DNA of 64,000 nucleotides from Sphingomonas psychrolutea (GCF_014636175.1 NZ_BMDW01000013.1:1-64000); one strand, 5' to 3'; shown: positions 34,044-43,408, counted from the stretch's first letter. Numbers and translations: made by a program. Notes: a model not told the origin generated them from the letters alone.

Positions 34044-35554
34044 TGGAAGCAGACATCACTTTGCTCGACGTCCTGCGAGAACACGCCGCGCGCACGCCCG
34101 GCAAACCGTGCCTGTCATTCGGCGAGGAGACGATCGGCTTTGCTGGCCTTGACGTATGGAGCGATCGGATCGCGACGTTTCTGGAGCAGCGCGGCGTCGG
34201 GCCGGGCGACCGGGTAGCGATCCTGTCGCACAACGCGCCGCTCTTCTATGCGCTGCTGTTCGCCTGCGCCAAGATTTCCGCGATCATGGTGCCGCTGAAC
34301 TGGCGACTCTCGGCGCGTGAGATTGCCGCGATCATCGCCGATGGAGAGCCTAGCGTCGTGCTCGCATCGGACGTGCTAAGCCATCTTCTGCCGGTAAGCA
34401 GCGAGCCGCCAGTGCCGCTCAATCTGCTCGACGCACTGCCCGATGTCCCGGCCCGGAGCGGGTCGCCCGATCCCGATGCTGCTGCCATCATCCTCTACAC
34501 ATCGGGCACGACCGGCGAGCCCAAGGGTGCCATGCTTAGCCACCGCGCGCTCGGCTATGCGGCGCGCATCGCGCCCTACGCGTGGAATTTCGACGGGGCG
34601 TCCGTCAATCTGGTAGGTATGCCGTTGTTCCATATTGGCGGCATCGGTTATGGGATGATGGCACTGACCCAGGGCGGGCATACGGTGCTGACGCGCGAGG
34701 CGGACCCGGCGCTGATCCTGGCGACAATCGACCGCTGGCAGGTTACACACGCGTTTTTCGTGCCTACCGTGATTCAGCGACTGGTCGAACTAGTCGAGGC
34801 GGGAGCGCCGCCACCACGCAGCCTGAATCTGCTTGTTTATGGTGCTGCGCCGATCGGCGAAACCCTGCTGCGCCGCGCGATCGCCGTGTTGGGCTGCGGC
34901 TTCAGTCATGCTTACGGCATGACTGAAAGCGCGGGGACGATCGTCTCGTTACCCGCGAGCGACCATGATCCCGACGGCCCTAATGCGGATCGACTGCGAT
35001 CATGCGGGCGGGCGTTCCCGTGGGTCGAGATCGCGCTGGTCGATCCCACCAGCGGTGCGGCGGTCCCCACGGGTGAAATCGGCGAAATCCGCATCCGCTC
35101 GGCGATGCTGATGAGCGGCTATTGGCGCAAACCCGCCGAGACCGCTGCAGTGATTGACCGAGAGGGCTGGTTCCACAGCGGTGACGCGGCAACGCGTGAC
35201 GCCGACGGCTGCCTATTCATCCGCGACCGCTACAAGGACATGATCGTGTCAGGTGGCGAGAATATTTACCCGGCCGAAATCGAGCATGTTCTTCAGGCGC
35301 ATCCGGCGGTGGCCGACGTGGTGGTGATTGGTGTGCCCCATTCGACCTGGGGCGAGACTCCGCGGGCCTGTGTCGTCGGAGCGCCAGGCGAACCGGCTGA
35401 CGAGGCAGCCCTGATCGCCTTTGCGCGCGAGCGGCTGGCGCGCTACAAATGCCCGAGCTCGGTGCGTTTCATGGACGCCTTCCCGCGCAACGCCTCGGGT
35501 AAGGTGCTGAAGTACGAACTTCGTGCGCAAGCGGTGGCGGAAGAGGGCTTATGA
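34043..35554 (+). CDS. AMP-dependent acyl-CoA ligase
   Basis: A 503-residue ligase with P-loop IILYTSGTTGEPKGAM, the YGMTESAG motif, GWFHSGDAATRDADGCLFIRDRYKDMI and the adenylating lysine in NASGKVLKYELR. Typical medium-size acid:CoA ligase architecture. It sits immediately after the acyl-CoA dehydrogenase gene (start and stop share one base) and would charge the carboxylate produced after monooxygenation and lactone opening. The specificity pocket cannot be read here. Confidence 0.92.
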   Translation: MEADITLLDVLREHAARTPGKPCLSFGEETIGFAGLDVWSDRIATFLEQRGVGPGDRVAILSHNAPLFYALLFACAKISAIMVPLNWRLSAREIAAIIADGEPSVVLASDVLSHLLPVSSEPPVPLNLLDALPDVPARSGSPDPDAAAIILYTSGTTGEPKGAMLSHRALGYAARIAPYAWNFDGASVNLVGMPLFHIGGIGYGMMALTQGGHTVLTREADPALILATIDRWQVTHAFFVPTVIQRLVELVEAGAPPPRSLNLLVYGAAPIGETLLRRAIAVLGCGFSHAYGMTESAGTIVSLPASDHDPDGPNADRLRSCGRAFPWVEIALVDPTSGAAVPTGEIGEIRIRSAMLMSGYWRKPAETAAVIDREGWFHSGDAATRDADGCLFIRDRYKDMIVSGGENIYPAEIEHVLQAHPAVADVVVIGVPHSTWGETPRACVVGAPGEPADEAALIAFARERLARYKCPSSVRFMDAFPRNASGKVLKYELRAQAVAEEGL

Positions 35555-36354
35555 TTGGCGAACTTGCCCCACAGGCAGCGCTGCTGCGGGGGTTCGCGAT
35601 CGATTTCCTCACTTCGCACGACGGAGCCGAGGTCGGGCGGATCATGGACCCGGCCTATCGCTTGTTGATCGGCGGTTTCCTGCTCGACGGTCGCGACGAC
35701 AGCTATTTTCCGGCCACCGCCGCGCAGCTTGCCCAGTTCCCAGGCCTATGTGTCACCGTCCACGACGCCATCATCGGCACCGACCATGTCGCGATGCGCT
35801 TCACCGAGCATGGCGCCTCCGTCCGCGACGAGGGGCGGGTCGCAGCGTGGAGCGGAGTGACCTTGTTTCGCATTGCTGACGGGCGCCTTGCCGAAGGCTG
35901 GGCGGAAGAGGATTATTTCGCGCGCAAACGGCAGCTGAAGTCGGGCCATTGCGACCCAATCCGCGTTCCCGGCGCGGCACCGTGGGACCAGCCTGCCTTA
36001 GCGTCGGACGCCCACGTCGAAGCCGCCGTCCGCAACTGGCTCGCTCGCCCCTCATTCATTTTCGACCCGGTCGTCGACGAAATCGTCATTGGTGGTCCTG
36101 GCTTCGCGGCGTTGCTGGATCCAAGCGAAGTTAAGATCAACGCGCTGTTTACCGCCGGCCCGCGCGCCGCCTTCCACCTCGATCTCGTCGGCACCTATTG
36201 CGGCGGCTTTGACGATCTCGACAAGGCGACTGTCGGCCAAGCGGTCAGGCTGCGGCTCGCGGGAATGGTCGACATTGAGAACGGCGCGATCGTTCGCGCG
36301 CAGATATCCGGCGATCGGCTCGGCCTTCACCGCAGCCTGCTGAAACGAGGATAG
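35551..36354 (+). CDS. SnoaL/NTF2-like protein with a partner-type C-terminal domain
   Basis: A 267-residue protein. The first ~130 residues look like a SnoaL-like ester-cyclase fold (ALLRGFAIDFLTSHDGAEVGRIMDPAYRL, TVHDAIIGTDHVAMRFTEHG, GRLAEGWAEEDYFAR). The second half (AAVRNWLARPSF, VKINALFTAGPRAAFHLDLVGTYCGGF) may be a second NTF2-like domain. Overlaps the ligase gene by four bases. Such folds act as cyclases, isomerases or epoxide hydrolases; the reaction here is unknown. Confidence 0.7.
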   Translation: MIGELAPQAALLRGFAIDFLTSHDGAEVGRIMDPAYRLLIGGFLLDGRDDSYFPATAAQLAQFPGLCVTVHDAIIGTDHVAMRFTEHGASVRDEGRVAAWSGVTLFRIADGRLAEGWAEEDYFARKRQLKSGHCDPIRVPGAAPWDQPALASDAHVEAAVRNWLARPSFIFDPVVDEIVIGGPGFAALLDPSEVKINALFTAGPRAAFHLDLVGTYCGGFDDLDKATVGQAVRLRLAGMVDIENGAIVRAQISGDRLGLHRSLLKRG

Positions 36355-36356
36355 CC

Positions 36357-37283
36357 ATGGCCAAGGTCATCATCACCTGCGCGGTCACCGGGGGCGCCCA
36401 TACTCCGACGATGTCCGACGCGCTGCCGATCACCCCACACCAGATTGCCGGCGATGCCATTGCCGCCGCAGAGGCCGGCGCAGCGATCCTCCACCTCCAC
36501 GCGCGCGACCCCGTCGACGGCAAGCCGACCGGCGACCCCGAGGTCTATGCGCAGTTCCTCGGCGTAATCCGCCAGCGGACTGATGCAGTCATCAATATTA
36601 CCACCGGCGGATCGGCGACGATGCCGATGGCCGATCGGCTTGCCGCCGCGACGCGCTTCAAGCCCGAGATGGCGTCACTCAACATGGGCTCGATCAATTT
36701 TGCCTTCTTCCCCGCCGCCCGCCGCATCACGCAGTGGAAGCACGCTTGGGAAGAGTCCTATGTTACCGGCTCGGACGATTTTATCTTTAAGAACACGTTC
36801 CGCGATATCGCCCATATCCTCGACACGCTGGGGGAGCGCGGGACGCGGTTCGAGCATGAATGCTATGACGTCGGCCACCTCTACAATCTCGCCCATTTCG
36901 TCGATCGCGGGATGATCAAGACCCCCTTTTTCCTCCAGTTTATTTTCGGCATCCTCGGCGGGATCGGTCCCGACCTCGAAAATCTGATGTTCATGAAGTC
37001 GACAGCCGACCGCCTGTTCGGGCGCGATGCCTTCAAATGGTCGGTGCTCGCTGCCGGGCGTCACCAAATGCCGTTCCTAACTCAAGCAGCGCTGATGGGC
37101 GGGCATGTCCGCGTCGGCCTCGAGGACAGCTTGTTCATCGAGCGCGGCAAGCTGGCCATTTCGAACGCCCAGCAGGTCGAAAAGATCGTTCGCATCCTTG
37201 CTGAAATGGGCCATGAGCCCGCCACACCCGCCGAGGCGCGCGAGATGCTCGCGCTCAAGGGCGGCGACCGCGTGGAGGTCTGA
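36357..37283 (+). CDS. BKACE-family beta-keto acid cleavage enzyme, second copy
   Basis: A 308-residue paralogue of the enzyme at 13716. MAKVIITCAVTGGAHTPTMS, HLHARDPVDGKPTGDPE with the zinc histidines, NMGSINFAFFPAA, and GGHVRVGLEDSLFIERGKLA with the glutamate ligand. Both copies end in ALKGGD or SLKGGD followed by a short tail, but they differ in the FxxKxxF central loop, so the accepted keto acids may differ. Two bases after the SnoaL-like stop. It would split a beta-keto acid with acetyl-CoA into acetoacetate and a shorter acyl-CoA. Confidence 0.9.
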   Translation: MAKVIITCAVTGGAHTPTMSDALPITPHQIAGDAIAAAEAGAAILHLHARDPVDGKPTGDPEVYAQFLGVIRQRTDAVINITTGGSATMPMADRLAAATRFKPEMASLNMGSINFAFFPAARRITQWKHAWEESYVTGSDDFIFKNTFRDIAHILDTLGERGTRFEHECYDVGHLYNLAHFVDRGMIKTPFFLQFIFGILGGIGPDLENLMFMKSTADRLFGRDAFKWSVLAAGRHQMPFLTQAALMGGHVRVGLEDSLFIERGKLAISNAQQVEKIVRILAEMGHEPATPAEAREMLALKGGDRVEV

Positions 37284-37285
37284 CG

Positions 37286-38059
37286 ATGGCGCGCAAAATC
37301 ATCGACCTGTCGGTCTTCCTCGAGAACGACGTTATTTCCGATCCGCCCGGCTACCGTCCGAAGATCGACTATATCGACCATGAAACTTCGGTCCCCGATC
37401 TGCTCGACTTCTTTCCGGGCCTCAAGACCGAAGACCTTCCAGACGGCGAGGCGTGGGCTATCGAGCGTGTCGAACTCATCACTCACAATGGCACCCACCT
37501 CGACGCGCCGTACCATTTCGCCACGACGATGGACGGCGGCCAGCGCGCGATCACGATCGACGAAGTATCGCTCGACTGGTGCTTTCAACCGGGGGTCAAG
37601 CTTGACTTCCGCCATTTCGCCGACGGCACTGTCGTGACCGCCGCCGACGTCGAGGCCGAGTTGACACGCATTGGCCATACGCTGTCGCCGCTCGAGATAG
37701 TAGTGGTCAATACCGCCGCCGGCGCGCGCTACGGCTCGGACGATTATGTCTCGGCGGGCTGCGGCATTGGTTATGAGGCGACGCGCTATCTGCTCGACCG
37801 CGGGGTCCGGCTGACCGGCACCGACGGCTGGAGCTGGGACGCGCCGTTCGTCCATACGCTGAAGGAATATCAGGCAAGCGGCGATGCGTCGCTGATCTGG
37901 GAAGGGCACAAGGCCGGGCGCGACATCGGCTATTGCCACCTCGAAAAGCTCCACAATCTGGAATCGCTTCCCGCGACCGGCTTCACCATCGCTTGCTTCC
38001 CGGTGAAGATCCGCGCGGCTTCGGCCGGCTGGACCCGCGCCGTCGCCATTTTCGACTGA
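37286..38059 (+). CDS. Cyclase-family metal hydrolase (KynB/isatin hydrolase-like)
   Basis: A 257-residue cyclase-family protein (Pfam Cyclase). The metal site HNGTHLDAPYHF near residue 70 is intact, followed by an additional conserved His/Glu region (GIGYEATRYLLDRGVRLTGTDGWSWDAP). Known members hydrolyse N-formylkynurenine, isatin or cyclic amides and some act on cyclic ketones or lactones. Placed two bases after BKACE, it may open a cyclic lactone or vinylogous ester produced by the monooxygenases (inference). Confidence 0.85.
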   Translation: MARKIIDLSVFLENDVISDPPGYRPKIDYIDHETSVPDLLDFFPGLKTEDLPDGEAWAIERVELITHNGTHLDAPYHFATTMDGGQRAITIDEVSLDWCFQPGVKLDFRHFADGTVVTAADVEAELTRIGHTLSPLEIVVVNTAAGARYGSDDYVSAGCGIGYEATRYLLDRGVRLTGTDGWSWDAPFVHTLKEYQASGDASLIWEGHKAGRDIGYCHLEKLHNLESLPATGFTIACFPVKIRAASAGWTRAVAIFD

Positions 38060-38089
38060 CAAAAGATCATCAGGAAAGAGGATTTTTAC

Positions 38090-38836
38090 ATGGACCGGCT
38101 CAAAGGCAAGATTGCGATCATCACCGGTGCGTCGCAGGGAATGGGTAGTGCCCACGCCAAGGCATTTATCGACGAAGGCGCGAAGGTCGTGCTGACTGAC
38201 CTCAACGTAGCAGATGGCGACGCCCTCGCTAAGAGCCTTGGCGAGCATGCGATCTTCGTCGAGCATGACGTGTCAGACGCTGCTGGCTGGCGCCGCGTGG
38301 TCGACGCCGCAGAAGCTGCCTTCGGACCGGTCAGCGTGCTGGTCAACAACGCCGGGATTATCGGTCCGGTCTCGATGAGTGCCGATCTAGACGAAGCTGC
38401 CTATGCGAGGGTCTGCGCGATTAACCAGACCGGGGTATTCCTCGGCATGAAGGCGGTGCTTCCCGGGATGATTGCAGCGGGCAACGGGTCGATCGTCAAC
38501 ATCTCGTCGATATCGGGGATCGTCGCAATCGTCGGCTCGCCCAACCTCGCTTATGTCGGCAGCAAGTTCGCCGTGCGTGGGATGACCAAGCATGTCGCGG
38601 TCGAATATGGAGATCGCAATATTCGCGCGAACTCGGTCCACCCAGGCTATGTCAGGACGCCGATGATGGTCGCCGCAACCGACGAGGACGGCGGCGGCGC
38701 CGCGATGGCGATCCCCCTGCGGCGCTTTGCGGAATCTGTCGAAATCTCGAACTTGGTTGTATTTCTCGCGTCCGATGAGGCCTCGTTCATCACCGGTGCC
38801 GAACACGTTATCGACGGCGGCATGACCGCAGCCTGA
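38090..38836 (+). CDS. SDR-family dehydrogenase (hydroxysteroid-type)
   Basis: A 248-residue classical SDR: TGASQGMG at 12-19, NNAGI at 86-90, SS at 139-140, Tyr155 and Lys159, and C-terminal ASDEASFITGAEHVIDGGMTAA. Asp37 after beta-strand 2 indicates NAD rather than NADP. It is a close paralogue of the enzyme at 57024, with the same length and motif positions. GAAAGAGG precedes the ATG. Likely oxidises a secondary alcohol on a ring. Last gene of the long operon. Confidence 0.9.
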   Translation: MDRLKGKIAIITGASQGMGSAHAKAFIDEGAKVVLTDLNVADGDALAKSLGEHAIFVEHDVSDAAGWRRVVDAAEAAFGPVSVLVNNAGIIGPVSMSADLDEAAYARVCAINQTGVFLGMKAVLPGMIAAGNGSIVNISSISGIVAIVGSPNLAYVGSKFAVRGMTKHVAVEYGDRNIRANSVHPGYVRTPMMVAATDEDGGGAAMAIPLRRFAESVEISNLVVFLASDEASFITGAEHVIDGGMTAA

Positions 38837-38841
38837 TTGGC

Positions 38842-39792
38842 TCAGGCGGCAAAGCCATGCACGATGTCGGCGGCAATGTCGGCAATGGCGCGCGCAGCCA
38901 TCGGGGTCGCCGCCGTCATGCTCACGAAGCCGTGAATCATGCCGAGATAGCGTCGGGCGGTGACGTCGACCCCCGCCGCTCGGGCCGCGCGCGCAAACGC
39001 CTCACCCTCGTCGCGCAGCGGGTCATATTCTGCGGTGGACAGCGAGATTGGCGGCAGTCCAGCCAGGTCGGCGTTTGCCACCGCCACGCGTGGGTCGAGC
39101 GGATCACCGCTTTCCCCGAGATAGGCGCTCCAAAACCACTGCATGAAGGCGCGGGTCAGAATGAAACCGTTGCCAAGTCCGTGTGCCGATGCGCTGTTGC
39201 AACCGGGGTCGAGCGCCGGATAGATCAGTCCGACGTGACGCAGCGTAATCCCCTGCTTCGTCGCCCACAACGCCGTTCCGATGGCGAGATTGCCGCCCGC
39301 ACTGTCGCCGCAGATCGCCAGGCGCGAGGCATCGACGCCGAGGGCTTCGGCGGTATCATGAAGCCACGCCAATGCCGCGCGACAATCTTCCAGCGCGCCG
39401 GGGAAGATGGTTTCGGGTGCCAGTCGATAGTCGACTGCGACAACGACTGTACCCGACCGCTGCGCCAGCTCGCGACAAAGCGCGTCATGGCTATCCAACG
39501 ATCCGATGACGAATCCGCCGCCATGTAGGAAGAGGATCGCAGGTCGGAGGATAGTGTCGGAAAAGGGTCGATAAAGTCGCAGTGGGACTTTTCCGGTCGT
39601 GGACGGCGCGCAATGCGCCTCGATAGACGTTAGCTGGGCCGGGACACCGCCGGCTATCGCTCCGTTCAAAATCTCTCGATATGACGTCATTAATGTGTTG
39701 GGGCGGGGCGGTCGCAAGTGATTGCGGTGATCGGCGAGTAGCGCGTGAAAGCAGGGGTCGACACCGTCATGGCTGTCATCCAGGTGAGGCAC
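38842..39792 (-). CDS. Alpha/beta hydrolase (hormone-sensitive lipase family)
   Basis: A 316-residue esterase of bacterial family IV: oxyanion motif FLHGGGFVIGS, VDYRLAPE, nucleophile in ICGDSAGGNLAIG, aspartate in EYDPLRDEG and histidine in MIHGFVSM. GTG start at 39792; ATG-like internal starts are further in and would remove conserved cap residues. It faces the SDR gene end-to-end with five bases between. It probably hydrolyses an ester or lactone made by the Baeyer-Villiger type enzymes. Confidence 0.9.
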   Translation of the reverse strand: MPHLDDSHDGVDPCFHALLADHRNHLRPPRPNTLMTSYREILNGAIAGGVPAQLTSIEAHCAPSTTGKVPLRLYRPFSDTILRPAILFLHGGGFVIGSLDSHDALCRELAQRSGTVVVAVDYRLAPETIFPGALEDCRAALAWLHDTAEALGVDASRLAICGDSAGGNLAIGTALWATKQGITLRHVGLIYPALDPGCNSASAHGLGNGFILTRAFMQWFWSAYLGESGDPLDPRVAVANADLAGLPPISLSTAEYDPLRDEGEAFARAARAAGVDVTARRYLGMIHGFVSMTAATPMAARAIADIAADIVHGFAA

Positions 39793-39849
39793 GAACAGTC
39801 TCGCAAGATTGTGGAAGATTTTGACGGATACGCTCGGCGCGAAATATCG

Positions 39850-39865
39850 TCAACAAGAGTGTTGA
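39850..39865. promoter_or_regulatory. 6-bp inverted repeat between hydrolase and TetR genes
   Basis: TCAACA and TGTTGA, separated by AGAG, form a perfect inverted repeat midway between the divergent alpha/beta hydrolase and TetR genes. The position is what an autoregulating TetR repressor would use to control both. Confidence 0.5.
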
Positions 39866-39920
39866 TAATTTAAGGTGATGCGGACATGATGCGACTCTGG
39901 GACCCGAGCGGAGACGGTAT

Positions 39921-40610
39921 TTGAACAGCGACAGCGACGCCATCGCCGCGAACGCGGCTGCTAAGGCAAGCGGTATTGGCCGGCGCCGTTCGGCCGCGCG
40001 TCGCGATTCAAGCGCCCTTTACAAGGCGAAGCGCGACGAAATTTCCGAGGCGGCCATCCGCGTATTCAATCGCAAGGGCTTTCAGGGCGCGAGCATGACA
40101 GCGGTCGCGGAAGAGCTCGGGGTCGAGCGCGCCTCGCTCTATTATTACTTTTCCTCGAAAGAGGCGCTGTTCGACGACGTCGTCCGGACGGTGGTCGAGC
40201 GCAACCTCGATTTCGTCAAACGTATCGCAGCCAGCAGGATCAGTCCCCGCCGCAAGATCCGCGCGCTTATCGTCGCTCTGATGTCGTCCTATGGCGAGCA
40301 TTATCCGCTATTCTACATTTATATCCGCGAAAACCTGAGCCACGTCAGCGACGCCCGTTCCGAGTGGTCCGCGACGATGCGCGAGATCAACCGCCAGACG
40401 ACCGATGCCGTGACTGCGATCATCGAGGAGGGGTATGCCGACAAGAGCATTCGCAAGATCGGTGATGCTCGGGTCGTTGCCTACGGTATTTTCGGGCTGG
40501 TCGGCTGGACGCACCGTTGGTTTCGGCCCGCAGAGTCAGATGTCAGCGCCGAGGAAATTGGCAAGATTTATGCTGAGATGGTACTGTCCGGGATCGAACC
40601 GCCCTATTAA
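39921..40610 (+). CDS. TetR-family transcriptional regulator
   Basis: A 229-residue regulator with a basic, low-complexity N-terminal extension (AAKASGIGRRRSAARRDS) followed by a TetR HTH: ISEAAIRVFNRKGFQGASMTAVAEELGVERASLYYYFSSKEALFDDVV. The ligand domain ends GLVGWTHRWFRP. Start is TTG at 39921; a shorter protein is possible. Divergent from the hydrolase, with an inverted repeat between them, and adjacent to the mobile-element graveyard, which begins ~160 bases downstream. Confidence 0.88.
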   Translation: MNSDSDAIAANAAAKASGIGRRRSAARRDSSALYKAKRDEISEAAIRVFNRKGFQGASMTAVAEELGVERASLYYYFSSKEALFDDVVRTVVERNLDFVKRIAASRISPRRKIRALIVALMSSYGEHYPLFYIYIRENLSHVSDARSEWSATMREINRQTTDAVTAIIEEGYADKSIRKIGDARVVAYGIFGLVGWTHRWFRPAESDVSAEEIGKIYAEMVLSGIEPPY

Positions 40611-40706
40611 CCAAATCTACCTTAAAATAGCTGCCTTGCCATCAAAGTGGAAGCGCAGTTAAACGTTTCCTTGTTTATAATAGCTCAACCATTTCAGGCA
40701 GAGGTA

Positions 40707-40766
40707 ACGTGTTGTGCGAGCAGAGCGACCGTCGATCGCCGGATGTGCGCGATTGAAAAGGGTAGG
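40707..40766. repeat. Dispersed ~57-bp repeat, copy 2
   Basis: Aligns with 19656-19712 (shared AGCGACCGTCGATCGC core). It ends a few bases before the outer end of the ISAs1-family remnant at 40770, so the repeat flanks an insertion here but not at copy 1. Confidence 0.6.
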
Positions 40767-40769
40767 GGC

Positions 40770-40990
40770 CAGCGCTGTTCAACGCTAATTACAATCCTCT
40801 ATAATTGAGGACGAGATTGAGGTTGAGAGCGCCGTCCCAAAGGGCCTTAGCGATGTTGGGGACGCCGTTGTAGCGCAGGATATTGAGGGCGCAGCTTCGC
40901 GCTCGTGCCATGATGCCGGGATTGGTTCGGATGCGGCTTTTGTCTTCACCGCAGGAGACATCGCGGACATAGTGGTTGCGGTTTTCGATA
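40770..40990 (-). mobile_element. ISAs1-family remnant (transposase C-terminal end and terminal repeat)
   Basis: These 221 bases match the last part of the intact ISAs1-type element at 45198-46468, reverse-complemented. They begin CAGCGCTGTTCAACGCTAATTA (one mismatch to the intact terminal repeat) and encode the tail YVRDVSCGEDKSRIRTNPG to LVLNYRGL on the minus strand. Identity stops abruptly after CGATA at 40990, where IS21-type istA sequence begins. The rest of the element was lost when the two elements were joined. Confidence 0.85.
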
Positions 40991-41637
40991 AGGAGATGAC
41001 GGTCGCGCAGGCGCTGGAGTTGGAGCGGCCCGCGCTCCAGCCGATGCTCGCACCGTTCGACGGCTTCCACGAGACGCAGCATGCGGTGACCGGAACCTGC
41101 CTGATCAGCTTCGACCGGAACCGCTACTCGGTCGCCGCCAAGGCGGTGCGTCGTGCGGTTCAGGTCCGGGCCTATGCCGATCGGATCGTCGTGCGGATGG
41201 GCGACGAGGTGATCGCCGATCATCCCCGGTTCTTCGGTCGCGATCGGACGATCTACGACCCCTGGCATTACCTGCCGGTGCTGGTGAACAAGCCCGGTGC
41301 GCTGCGGAACGGAGCGCCGTTCCAAGGCTGGGATCTTCCGCCTGCGCTCGCTCGGCTGCGCCGCAAGCTTGGCAGCGACGACGATGCCGATCGGCGCTTC
41401 GTCCGCGTTCTTGCGGCCGTCCTCAGCGATGGTCTGGATGCCGTCGAGGGCGCCGTTCGCGAAGCGCTCGACGCCGGTGCGGTCAGCGACGAGGTGGTGC
41501 TCAACATCCTGTCGCGACGCAGAGAGCCGCCCGGTGCCGCATCGATCGTCACGCCTGGGGATCTGGCGCTGATGCACCCGCCGATCGCCAACTGCGCCCG
41601 CTACGACAGCCTGCGAGGCCTCCATGCAGCGGCATGA
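40991..41637 (+). pseudogene. istA: IS21-family transposase IstA, C-terminal part
   Basis: The frame encodes the C-terminal region of IstA: RPALQPMLAPFDGFHETQHAVTGTCLISFDRNRYSV, ADRIVVRMGDEVIADHPRFFGRDRTIYDPWHYLPVL and NILSRRREPP. The HTH and DDE catalytic core, about 300 residues, are missing; the sequence starts at a breakpoint inside the ISAs1 remnant. The stop overlaps the istB start by 14 bases, as in intact IS21 elements. Non-functional as a transposase. Confidence 0.85.
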
Positions 41638-42352
41638 GATGATCGACGCAATGCGCGGACTCGGGCTCAAGGGCATGGCGGGTGCGTTCGACGAGGCAGT
41701 CACCACCGGTGTTCAGCGCAAGCGCACCGCGATGGAGATCCTGAGCGATCTGTTGCGCGCCGAAGGCGCGCATCGCCACGCCGCTTCGATCCGCTACCGC
41801 ATGACGGCTGCCAGGCTGCCGGTTGTGAAGGACCTGGACGCGTTCGTGTTCGAGAACACCCCGATTAACGAAGGGCTGGTGCGCTCGCTTCACGCAGGGT
41901 CGTTCCTGGCAGGGCGTCGCAACGTCGTGCTGGTCGGGGGCACCGGCACTGGCAAGACCCACCTCGCCAGCGCGATCGCCGCCAGCGTCATCCGCGCCGG
42001 TGCGCGTGGTCGCTACTTCAACACCGTCGATCTGGTGACGCAGCTCGAGGAGGAGACGCGGATCGGCAAGGCCGGCCCGCTCGCGGCCCAGCTGCGTCGC
42101 CACGAGCTCGTGGTGTTCGACGAGCTTGGCTATCTGCCGTTCGCCCGGTCGGGCGGCCAGCTGCTGTTCCACCTGATCAGCAAGCTCTACGAGCAGACCT
42201 CGGTGATCATCACCACCAACCTGACGTTCGGCGAATGGCCCAGCGTGTTCGGCGATCCAAAGATGACGACCGCGCTGCTCGATCGCATCACCCACCACTG
42301 CGACATCGTCGAAACCGGCAACGACAGCTGGCGCTTCAAAAACCGTAGCTGA
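41624..42352 (+). CDS. istB: IS21-family helper ATPase IstB
   Basis: A 242-residue AAA+ ATPase, full length for IstB. Walker [14 protein letters not shown] near residue 106, Walker [13 protein letters not shown] near 165, and sensor-like [20 protein letters not shown]. It partners IstA in transposition by regulating target choice. Although intact, it stands behind a truncated istA, so it can only act in trans with another IS21 copy. Confidence 0.9.
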   Translation: MQRHEMIDAMRGLGLKGMAGAFDEAVTTGVQRKRTAMEILSDLLRAEGAHRHAASIRYRMTAARLPVVKDLDAFVFENTPINEGLVRSLHAGSFLAGRRNVVLVGGTGTGKTHLASAIAASVIRAGARGRYFNTVDLVTQLEEETRIGKAGPLAAQLRRHELVVFDELGYLPFARSGGQLLFHLISKLYEQTSVIITTNLTFGEWPSVFGDPKMTTALLDRITHHCDIVETGNDSWRFKNRS

Positions 42353-42465
42353 CGCTAAAAAGAGGATCGGTTCGCGCTGCTTGCGCCTCCGGTCGGGCTA
42401 CGCCCTCCCTACGCCGCAAGCAGCGCGAACGGTGCGCCCAGCGTCGACGCCCGCCAGCGCCATAG

Positions 42466-42517
42466 GGGGGTCCCTTTTGGACGCCGATCGGGGGTCCCGG
42501 TTCGACGCCTATTTACA
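42466..42517. repeat. IS21-family right-end tandem repeats
   Basis: Two related units, GGGGGTCCCTTTTGGACGCC (from 42466) and GGGGGTCCCGGTTCGACGCC (from 42490), repeat with a 24-base period downstream of istB and end in TATTTACA at 42517. IS21 elements carry such multiple terminal repeats and end in CA, so 42517 is taken as the element boundary. The left end is lost. Confidence 0.7.
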
Positions 42518-42587
42518 CGCCGGATCGAGGAATTGCTGCCGTGGAACTACTCAACCGGCTGGTCAAACGGGATCACCGGACGCTTAC
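42518..42587 (+). mobile_element. Probable IS66-family tail interrupted by the IS21 element
   Basis: Exactly where the IS21 end stops, a frame reads RRIEELLPWNY, the conserved C-terminal motif of IS66 TnpC transposases (ELLPW). The segment finishes with the reverse complement of GTAAGCGTCCGGTGATCC at 42570-42587, which resembles IS66-type terminal repeats beginning GTAAGCG. The frame stays open past that end, which is unusual. I read this as an IS66 remnant into which the IS21 element inserted. Confidence 0.5.
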
Positions 42588-43027
42588 GAGCCAACTTTGA
42601 CGGACGGACTGTAGGCTGAGCCAGTTGCGAGTTACCCAAATGCCGAAAATCCGGCGAAAATTGTTGACGCATGATGACCGACTGGCTCCGGCCCTCAGCG
42701 AATAAGCGCGTGGTACCCTTTGGGCAAAACACTACCGCCGACACCCGTTGTTGCGAGCGGTACGCAGAAATTCAGTAGGCGGTGGGGAGTGAAATCGGGC
42801 GTCTCCGCCTCGTAGAGATCATTTTGCTATATATCGCGATCTGAAAAATTCCTGAATTTGCGCTTCACCTTAATGATCAATTCAGGCGCGAACCAACCGC
42901 GGCGTTGCCCTGAATGCCTAGTAACGGCTCGACACTACAGACTTGGTCCAGACGGTTGCGGCTGGGGCCGCAGCCTCGGGCTTGCATCAGGCCGGCAGGG
43001 CTTCGAGGATCCGCCCCGGAATCGAAG
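42588..43027. other. Gene-poor segment after the IS66 remnant
   Basis: No convincing gene. The stretch includes an 8-bp inverted repeat CCTGAATT (42851-42858) and AATTCAGG (42879-42886), and AATTTTGC/ATATATCGCGAT AT-rich patches near 42820-42860. A frame opening at 42914 continues into the small hypothetical gene below, but no ribosome-binding site supports the upstream part. Confidence 0.5.
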
Positions 43028-43315
43028 ATGGAACGTGTCACCATGTGCCGAGCAGCTGGCAAACCCACATACGCAAAGCGCCGGAAAGCATATAAATGCG
43101 TCCACATTGCCAAGGTGGAGCTGCGCGAGCGCAAACACCACGATCTGCCGGCCGCTGAGAGGGCGCACGAGAGGCTCTACGACCTGTTGATGGGGTATGA
43201 CTACCCGAACACCACTCTTCGTGCTCTGGTGGGACGCCTAGGGCGTCACACGAGCCTTTCAATCGGCATTGATCGTCCGGTCGTGGACCTGGCCCTGGCC
43301 GAAAGTGCTTTTTGA
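43028..43315 (+). CDS. Small hypothetical protein
   Basis: A 95-residue basic protein from ATG at 43028 (GGAATCGAAG precedes it); a longer frame begins at 42914. It has KPTYAKRRKAYKCVHIAKVELRERKHHDLPAAERAHERLYDLL, rich in Lys, Arg and His, and a C-terminal half ending DLALAESAF. No recognised domain. It lies in the small element with the 59-bp inverted repeat, and may be a nucleic-acid-binding protein. Coding status is moderately supported only by frame length and composition. Confidence 0.4.
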   Translation: MERVTMCRAAGKPTYAKRRKAYKCVHIAKVELRERKHHDLPAAERAHERLYDLLMGYDYPNTTLRALVGRLGRHTSLSIGIDRPVVDLALAESAF

Positions 43316-43408
43316 CCTAGGATTCCTCGGCCTCGCCAAGGGTAAGCGGGATTGTCGCGCTACAATTGGCGGTTGAACGCTGTCCGCATGCCGTTGGCGA
43401 GGATCCCG

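Noticed and set aside
40789-41706. 305-codon minus-strand frame ending in ISAs1 transposase sequence
   Set aside because: A chimera: only the last ~65 codons are real transposase remnant, the rest is antisense to istA.
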